A stretch of 64,000 bases of DNA from a bacterium (GTDB lineage: Bacteria; Elusimicrobiota; Elusimicrobia; Elusimicrobiales; UBA9959), in contig JAJZPF010000005.1 in NCBI GenBank assembly GCA_021811315.1, positions 43,954 through 107,953 of the forward strand. The letters are read 5' to 3'. Numbering within the stretch: the first letter of the stretch is position 1; every line of letters starts with the position of its first letter. The translations under genes were made by a program, and so were the position numbers. The notes under the pieces were generated by a model. The model searched no databases and was not told the origin of the DNA. It worked only from the letters and a program-made list of their open reading frames with translations. Below, in pieces: positions 59,245 to 64,000 of the stretch.

Positions 59245-61008
59245 ATGACAGACCCCGCCGCGCACTCGGTAGCCGACAAGGCCAGGTTCAGGGTCCTGGT
59301 CAGGGCGCTGATCGAATACCTTAAGCCGCACAAGGCCCGCCTGGCCCAGGCGGCCGTTTCGATGATCATCCTCGCCGCGATCAAGAACGCGGTGATCTAC
59401 ATCTCCGGCCCGGTCGTAAAGGGCGTGTTCATGGACAAGAACATGGAGATGCTGCGGCTGATCGTCATCGCCCTGCCTTTCCTGTTCGTGCTGCGCATGG
59501 CGGTGGAATACGCCAACGGCTACCTGATGAGCTGGCTGGGCCAGCGCGTGGTGCAGAAGATCCGCGAGGACCTGTTCGAGCATATCCACCGGCTCTCGCT
59601 CGAATTCTACTGGCGCAAGCGCTCCTCGGACGTGATGAGCCGCGTCATCAACGACCTGAGCAACGTGCAGAGCACGGTGCAGTTCATCCCCCTTTACGGC
59701 ATCCGCGACGTGCTGACCGTCGTAACCTGCGTCGGCCTGCTCTTCTACATCAACTGGCGCCTTGCGCTGATGGCCGTAGTGGTCCTGCCGCTGATAGCCG
59801 CGCTCCTGGGCGTGCTGGGCAAGAAGATGCGCAAGGCCTCGGCGGAAAGCAACGTGATCGTGGGCGAGATCTCCCATAAATTCCAGGAAAGCCTGCAGGG
59901 GATCACCGTGGTGAAAGCCTTCAATTACGAGGACCAGGCGATAGCCAACTTCAAGGTCTCCAACGACGCCTATTTTTCCAAGATGATGCGCTACCTGCGG
60001 GCCACCGCGATGAGCGGCCCGGTGATGGAGTTCATCAGCGGCATGGTGATGGTAGCCATCATACAGATGAGCGGCCAGGCCATTTTCCACGGCACCATGA
60101 CCGTAGAGCATTTCGTCTCTTTCGCGATAGCCTACGTGACCGCCTACGTCCCGCTCAAGAACATCGGCAACATGAACTCCAAGCTGCAGCAGGGCATGGC
60201 GGCCTGGGAGCGCATCTACCAGATCCTCGAGGAGAAGCCCACCGTAGTCATCAAGGCCAGCACCAAGAACATAGAAAAGCTGGACGGGAAAATAGAATTC
60301 AAGGGCGTGAGCTATAAATATCCCTCGCGCGACACCCAGGTGCTGCAGAACCTCTCTTTCAGGATAAACCCCGGAGAAGTGGCCGCTTTCGTCGGCCCGT
60401 CCGGCTCCGGCAAGACCACGATCGTCCACCTGCTGCTCCGTTTCTTCGACCCGGTCTCGGGCCGCGTGGAAGTGGACGGGCACGATATGCTGGACCTGGA
60501 CACCACCGACCTGCGCGCGCATATGGGCCTGGTGACGCAGGACACCATACTTTTCGACGACACGGTCTATAAGAACATCACCATCGGCATGCCGGGCGCT
60601 TCCATGGACGAAGTTATAGGCGCCGCCAAGGCCGCGGACGCGCACGCTTTCATCGCCGCGATGCCCCAGGGCTACGACACGGTGCTGGGCGAGCGCGGCG
60701 TGAAGCTTTCCGGCGGCCAGCGCCAGCGCCTGGCCATAGCCCGCGCCATCATCAAGAAGCCCAAGATCCTGCTCCTGGACGAAGCCACCTCCAACCTGGA
60801 CACCGCCAGCGAACAGGCCGTGCAGGGCGCCATCGAGCGCATCCTCGGCGGCCGCACCGTCATCATGGTAGCGCACAGGCTTTCTACGGTGCGCAACGCG
60901 GACAAAATTTTCGTGCTCAAGAAAGGCGAGCTGGCCGAGACCGGCACCCACGAAGAACTCCTGAAGCTCGGCGGCGTTTACAAGGGACTGTACGAGGCCC
61001 AGACTTAA
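59245..61008 (+). CDS. msbA: MsbA-type lipid A/lipid-flippase ABC exporter
   Basis: 587 residues. Six membrane segments come first, then an ABC domain with Walker A FVGPSGSGKTT, signature LSGGQRQRLAIARAI, Walker B ILLLDEATSNLD and the switch AHRLSTVR. The half-transporter architecture and the position right after lpxB support an MsbA role in flipping core-lipid A across the inner membrane. It follows lpxB immediately. Confidence 0.92.
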   Translation: MTDPAAHSVADKARFRVLVRALIEYLKPHKARLAQAAVSMIILAAIKNAVIYISGPVVKGVFMDKNMEMLRLIVIALPFLFVLRMAVEYANGYLMSWLGQRVVQKIREDLFEHIHRLSLEFYWRKRSSDVMSRVINDLSNVQSTVQFIPLYGIRDVLTVVTCVGLLFYINWRLALMAVVVLPLIAALLGVLGKKMRKASAESNVIVGEISHKFQESLQGITVVKAFNYEDQAIANFKVSNDAYFSKMMRYLRATAMSGPVMEFISGMVMVAIIQMSGQAIFHGTMTVEHFVSFAIAYVTAYVPLKNIGNMNSKLQQGMAAWERIYQILEEKPTVVIKASTKNIEKLDGKIEFKGVSYKYPSRDTQVLQNLSFRINPGEVAAFVGPSGSGKTTIVHLLLRFFDPVSGRVEVDGHDMLDLDTTDLRAHMGLVTQDTILFDDTVYKNITIGMPGASMDEVIGAAKAADAHAFIAAMPQGYDTVLGERGVKLSGGQRQRLAIARAIIKKPKILLLDEATSNLDTASEQAVQGAIERILGGRTVIMVAHRLSTVRNADKIFVLKKGELAETGTHEELLKLGGVYKGLYEAQT

Positions 61009-61026
61009 CAGTTAGCGAGCAGCCCC

Positions 61027-61158
61027 GCCGGCCGTGCGCTGACCGGGTTAGCAAAACCGTCGTTGAGCCCGACGCTTGCGTAAGCGCGGAGGGCGAATAC
61101 CGAGTGAGGCCACGGTGTGGCCGAACGCGTTTTGCGTTCCGGTCAGCGTGCGGCCGGC
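61027..61158. repeat. Intergenic palindromic element, copy 6
   Basis: Arms GCCGGCCGTGCGCTGACCGG and CCGGTCAGCGTGCGGCCGGC are complementary with one mismatch. The core has GACGCTTGCGTAAGCGCGG, GGCCACGGTGTGGCCGAACG and GCGTTTTGCGTTCC. It lies between msbA and the ZIP-like gene. Confidence 0.75.
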
Positions 61159-61175
61159 GTCGCAATAATTTTTTT

Positions 61176-61895
61176 ATGGTAATACTTTTCAGCATTCTCG
61201 CGGTTATCTTCACCCTGGCCGGGGCCGGGACCGTGCTTAAATTCGGCGGGTTCAGCAAGAAAGTCCTGGCCCGCGCCCTGGCCTATGCCGCCGGCGTGCT
61301 TATCTCCGCCGCGCTGCTGGATATCATCCCGGCCGGCTTCAGCCTTAATCCGGCGGCGCTTTCCTACGGCGCCCTTACCGCGCTTCTGGCCCTTTTTACC
61401 ATCGAGAACTTCGCCGCTTACAGCTCCTGCAGCGAATACATGGAGGACTGCGAGGTCCACTCCCTCGGGGCCGTCGCGCTGGTGGCCATGGGCCTGCATT
61501 CGCTCCTGGACGGTTTCAATATCGCCGTCGGCTTCGCCCCCGGGACCATCGCCGGGATCAACGTCGCCCTCGGCGTGATCCTGCATAAGTTCGCCGACGG
61601 CGTCACGCTGGTCTCCCTTCTTCTCCACGCCGGCAAAACGCCGCGCCAGACCGTCAAATTCAGCCTGTGGCTGGCCGCGGCCACCCCGGCCGGCGCGCTC
61701 CTGGCGGCCCCCCTGCTTAAGAACCTCCCCCCCGGCGCGGAGGCCTTCATGCTGGGGCTCAGCGGCGGCTCCTTCCTCTACATCGCCATGGCCGACATCC
61801 TGCCGCGCCTGCATAAAGCTTACGACCGCCTGACCCCCGTGATCTTCCCCCTCGGTTTCGCCACGGTGCTTCTGATACGCGCTCTCGGAGACTAA
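61176..61895 (+). CDS. ZIP-family metal transporter-like protein
   Basis: 239 residues from the ATG at 61176. Seven to eight hydrophobic segments carry the ZIP pattern: ALAYAAGVLISAALLDIIPAGF (TM2-3), LVAMGLHSLLDGFNIAVGF (TM4, His metal residues), VALGVILHKFADGVTL (TM5, H-x3-D) and LSGGSFLYIAMADILP. It should import Zn2+/Fe2+ or a related metal, a plausible need of a cell with so many metalloenzymes. The gene has no visible Shine-Dalgarno. It is 6 nt before the rel gene. Confidence 0.85.
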   Translation: MVILFSILAVIFTLAGAGTVLKFGGFSKKVLARALAYAAGVLISAALLDIIPAGFSLNPAALSYGALTALLALFTIENFAAYSSCSEYMEDCEVHSLGAVALVAMGLHSLLDGFNIAVGFAPGTIAGINVALGVILHKFADGVTLVSLLLHAGKTPRQTVKFSLWLAAATPAGALLAAPLLKNLPPGAEAFMLGLSGGSFLYIAMADILPRLHKAYDRLTPVIFPLGFATVLLIRALGD

Positions 61896-61901
61896 ACAAC
61901 T

Positions 61902-63344
61902 ATGGAACTGGACGAACTGCTTAAAAAATTCCGCGAATATTCCCAGCAGGATACCACCGTGCTGGAATACGCCTGGAACTATTCCTGCGAAGCCCACCAC
62001 GAGCAGAAACGCGCCTCCGGCGAGATGTACTTCGTGCACTGCTCGGCGGTGGCCGAGATCCTGGTGGATTACAAGATGGACCTGGAGACCGTGGCGGCGG
62101 GCCTGATGCACGACGTCCTCGAGGACACCAAGATCCCCCACGAGACTTTCAAGAAAGAATTCGGCGAGGAGATCTACGCCCTGGTGGCGGGCGTCACCAA
62201 GATAGAGACGCTTAAATTCTCGTCGCGCGACGAGGCCCAGGCCGAGAACTGGCGCAAAATGATCCTGGCCACGGCCAAGGACATCCGCGTCATCATGATC
62301 AAGCTGGCCGACCGCCTGCACAATATGCGCACGCTGAACTTCCTCTCGCGCGAGAAGCAGCTGGAGATCAGCCACGAAACCCTTTCACTTTACGCCCCGC
62401 TGGCCCAGCGCCTGGGTATCTTCCAGCTGAAGTCCCAGCTCGAGGACCTTTCCTTCAAATACCTCCACCCCGACGAGTACCAGAGCCTGCTGGCCAAGGT
62501 CCAGCTGCGCTATGTCACCAGGGACAAGCTGCTGGAGGATTTCAGGGTAAATTTGGAGAAGCACCTTACAGGAACGCAGATCCCCTGCCGGGTGCTCTCG
62601 CGCGCGAAGAACATCTATTCCATCTACAGGAAGATGCTGCGCCAGGAGAAGCCCTTCGAGGAGATCCAGGACGCGCTCGGCGTCCGGATCATCACCGACA
62701 GCATCATCAACTGCTACGCCCTGCTCGGCACGGTGCATTCCGTTTTCAAGCCGGTGGCCGGCTCCTTCACCGACTATATCGCCGTCCCCAAGATGAACCT
62801 TTACCAGAGCCTGCACACCAGCGTCATGGCCGGCACCGGCGAGATCATAGAGATCCAGATCCGCACCGAGGAGATGCACCGCACCTCGGAGTACGGCATC
62901 GCCGCGCACTGGCGCTACAAGCTGGGCGAAAGCGGCGCCGACCGGCACCTGGACGAGAAAATGAACTGGCTCCGCCAGTGGATCGAGTGGCTGCAGGACC
63001 TCTCCAGCCCGCGCGAATTCATAGAGAGCTTCAAGACCGACCTCGAGCTGGACCAGATCTTCATCTTCACGCCCAAGGGCGAGGTGAAGCCGCTGCCCGT
63101 GGACGCGACGCCGCTCGATTTCGCCTATACCATCCACACCGATATCGGCAATACCTGCATCGGCGCCAAGGTCAATAACAAGATGGTCCGCCTGGACCAG
63201 CCGCTGAAGAGCGGCGACGTTGTTGAAATAATAACTCGGAGGAACTCGGTCCCAAAGAAGGACTGGCTCACCTCGGTAAAGACGGCCGGCGCCCGCTCCC
63301 ATATCCGCAAATTCCTGCGCGAGCACGGGCAGGCGGAAGAGTAA
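61902..63344 (+). CDS. Rel/SpoT-family (p)ppGpp synthetase/hydrolase, short form
   Basis: 480 residues. The N-terminal hydrolase HD domain has GLMHDVLEDTKI and DRLHNMRTL. The synthetase domain has RAKNIYSIYRKM, DALGVRIITD and NLYQSLHTSVM. A TGS domain follows (IFIFTPKGEVKPLPVDATPLDFAYTIHTDIG). It ends soon after TGS (HIRKFLREHGQAEE), so the helical, zinc-finger and ACT parts of full-length Rel (~700+ residues) are missing. Both active centres look intact. It may be regulated differently from ribosome-bound RelA. Confidence 0.9.
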   Translation: MELDELLKKFREYSQQDTTVLEYAWNYSCEAHHEQKRASGEMYFVHCSAVAEILVDYKMDLETVAAGLMHDVLEDTKIPHETFKKEFGEEIYALVAGVTKIETLKFSSRDEAQAENWRKMILATAKDIRVIMIKLADRLHNMRTLNFLSREKQLEISHETLSLYAPLAQRLGIFQLKSQLEDLSFKYLHPDEYQSLLAKVQLRYVTRDKLLEDFRVNLEKHLTGTQIPCRVLSRAKNIYSIYRKMLRQEKPFEEIQDALGVRIITDSIINCYALLGTVHSVFKPVAGSFTDYIAVPKMNLYQSLHTSVMAGTGEIIEIQIRTEEMHRTSEYGIAAHWRYKLGESGADRHLDEKMNWLRQWIEWLQDLSSPREFIESFKTDLELDQIFIFTPKGEVKPLPVDATPLDFAYTIHTDIGNTCIGAKVNNKMVRLDQPLKSGDVVEIITRRNSVPKKDWLTSVKTAGARSHIRKFLREHGQAEE

Positions 63345-63440
63345 AGAGTCGAGAATCGAGAATCGGGAGTCGGGGAAAAAGAACTGAGCGGATTTATTTC
63401 GTTTATTTTTGATCCCGGATCCCCGATCCTCGATCTTTAT
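63345..63440. repeat. GAGTCGG-type heptamer repeats with inverted complement, copy B
   Basis: GAGTCGAGAATCGAGAATCG then GGGAGTCGGGG on the left. GATCCCGGATCCCCGATCCTCGATC on the right is the complement. The hairpin sits between rel and the GGQ gene and ends two bases before the ATG region, as copy A does before lpxB. Confidence 0.6.
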
Positions 63441-63442
63441 TT

Positions 63443-63823
63443 ATGAATTTCCACGAATTTTCAGAGATCTCCCCCGCCAAGGTAGAAGCGCTCAAGGCGC
63501 GGATAGCGCGCCTGGCCATCGACCTTCGCCTGATAGAGGAGCAGTTCATCCGCGGCTCCGGGAACGGCGGGCAGAAGATAAACAAGACTTCCAACGCGGT
63601 CCTCCTGAAATACCCCGCGCTTGGGCTTATCGTGCGCTGCCAGCGCGAGCGCAAGCGCTCCCTTAACCGGTTCATAGCCCTGCGGGAAATGGTGGACGAG
63701 ATAGAGCTCAAGATCTCGCCCGGGACCTCCGAACGCCTTAAAGAAATAGAAAAGATACGCCGCCGGAAAGCCAGGAAGCGCCATAAGAGCGCCGGCACGC
63801 AAAAAGAAAACGGCCCGGTTTAA
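63443..63823 (+). CDS. Small RF-1-domain (GGQ) protein, ribosome-rescue type
   Basis: 126 residues. The catalytic loop is RGSGNGGQKINKTSNAV (GGQ in the ArfB/ICT1/mtRF-R-like context), with a Lys/Arg-rich C-terminal tail (RRRKARKRHKSAG) that could enter an empty mRNA channel. It lacks the codon-recognition domains of full release factors. By family it hydrolyses peptidyl-tRNA on stalled ribosomes. Its stop lies inside the palindromic terminator. Confidence 0.85.
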   Translation: MNFHEFSEISPAKVEALKARIARLAIDLRLIEEQFIRGSGNGGQKINKTSNAVLLKYPALGLIVRCQRERKRSLNRFIALREMVDEIELKISPGTSERLKEIEKIRRRKARKRHKSAGTQKENGPV

Positions 63824-63840
63824 ACCGGGCCGTTCGCTTT
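63809..63840 (+). terminator. Palindromic terminator overlapping the end of the GGQ gene
   Basis: AACGGCCCGGTTTAAACCGG plus GCCGTT is a perfect 26-nt palindrome (63809-63834), including the stop codon and preceded by A-rich sequence. The T-tract after it is weak (CGCTTT). Confidence 0.7.
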
Positions 63841-64000
63841 GCGCGGGCGCTTATCTTCCGCCTGAAATATAATCCCGACTTTGACAGTTCGTTTTTGAGA
63901 AATCCTTAATTTTTAAGCACTTTTTGCATTTTAGGCAAAATCTTGTGTACCTACACCCTCCCCGGTGGGTATTTTCTCGATCTTGAGCACTCGGTCTGGC
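63841..64000 (+). promoter_or_regulatory. Gene-free edge; possible promoter
   Basis: No ORF is supported in the last 160 bp. TTGACA occurs at about 63877-63882 with AT-rich sequence downstream (TTAATTTTTAAG), so a promoter for a gene beyond the edge is possible. The -10 match is poor. Confidence 0.25.

Noticed and set aside
59122-60951. 609-aa minus-strand ORF opposite msbA and lpxB
   Set aside because: Shadow; the plus strand has Walker and LSGGQ motifs.
15499-61158. Palindromic elements as integron attC sites or insertion sequences
   Set aside because: No integrase or transposase gene is in the window, and the elements do not flank single promoterless cassettes; left as an unassigned repeat family.

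Overview
The window is GC-rich DNA from a Gram-negative (LPS-making) bacterium. A complete block of outer-membrane genes (bamA, skp/ompH, lpxD, lpxC, fabZ, lpxA, lpxI, a lipid acyltransferase, a Gfo/Idh/MocA oxidoreductase, lpxB, msbA) and a short Rel/SpoT place it in a diderm phylum. From memory, the mix of nitrogenase-like genes with many radical SAM genes resembles what has been reported for environmental Elusimicrobiota (Elusimicrobia). That assignment is inference; no marker gene here proves it.

Left part (1-40962) is an accessory biosynthetic region. It encodes 12 complete radical SAM proteins with visible Cx3Cx2C motifs, and a probable thirteenth (B12-domain) protein is cut by the left edge. 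Three pairs of U32-family proteins carry UbiU/UbiV-type iron-sulfur cysteines. A nitrogenase-like operon consists of a NifH domain fused to a component-1 domain, a second component-1-like protein and an ApbE lipoprotein. Elements of the His-Xaa-Ser (Hxs) peptide-modification system are spread over two loci. The plus-strand operon 1760-10282 holds two tandem U32 pairs, a B12-type radical SAM protein, a 68-residue small ORF, two radical SAM proteins and a deacetylase-like protein. Converging on it is the minus-strand operon 15442-10260 (HxsB, Cys-rich anchored protein, HxsA-like repeat peptide, glycosyltransferase, radical SAM). Then come ygeW, an SGNH/TPR protein, the nitrogenase-like operon (19203-24072) and ygeY. 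A second long minus-strand operon (36206-25735) carries an HxsD-like protein, HxsB, a second HxsD-like protein, a Cys-rich protein, a radical SAM protein, an HxsC-like protein, a prepilin-peptidase-like protein, three radical SAM proteins and a cysteine desulfurase. A secreted barnase-like RNase with its barstar inhibitor, and a plus-strand radical SAM + U32 pair operon (38269-40962), close the region.

The obvious reading is a pathway that combines radical chemistry, O2-independent hydroxylation (U32 pairs), a nitrogenase-type ATP-driven reduction and sulfur supply. Its product would be an unknown cofactor or modified peptide. The HxsA-like peptide (16 His-Xaa-Ser triplets) is the best visible peptide substrate.

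Right part (40963-64000) is mostly housekeeping: PhoH2/PIN, BamA, Skp and lipid A genes, a spermidine-synthase-like membrane fusion, a GT39-type membrane glycosyltransferase with TPRs, a tetrapyrrole-methylase-fold methyltransferase, a Pro/Tyr/Gly lipoprotein, a ZIP transporter, a short Rel and a small GGQ release-factor-like protein. Six copies of a ~130-170 bp intergenic palindromic element sit between genes across the whole window; their terminal arms differ in sequence but remain complementary within each copy.
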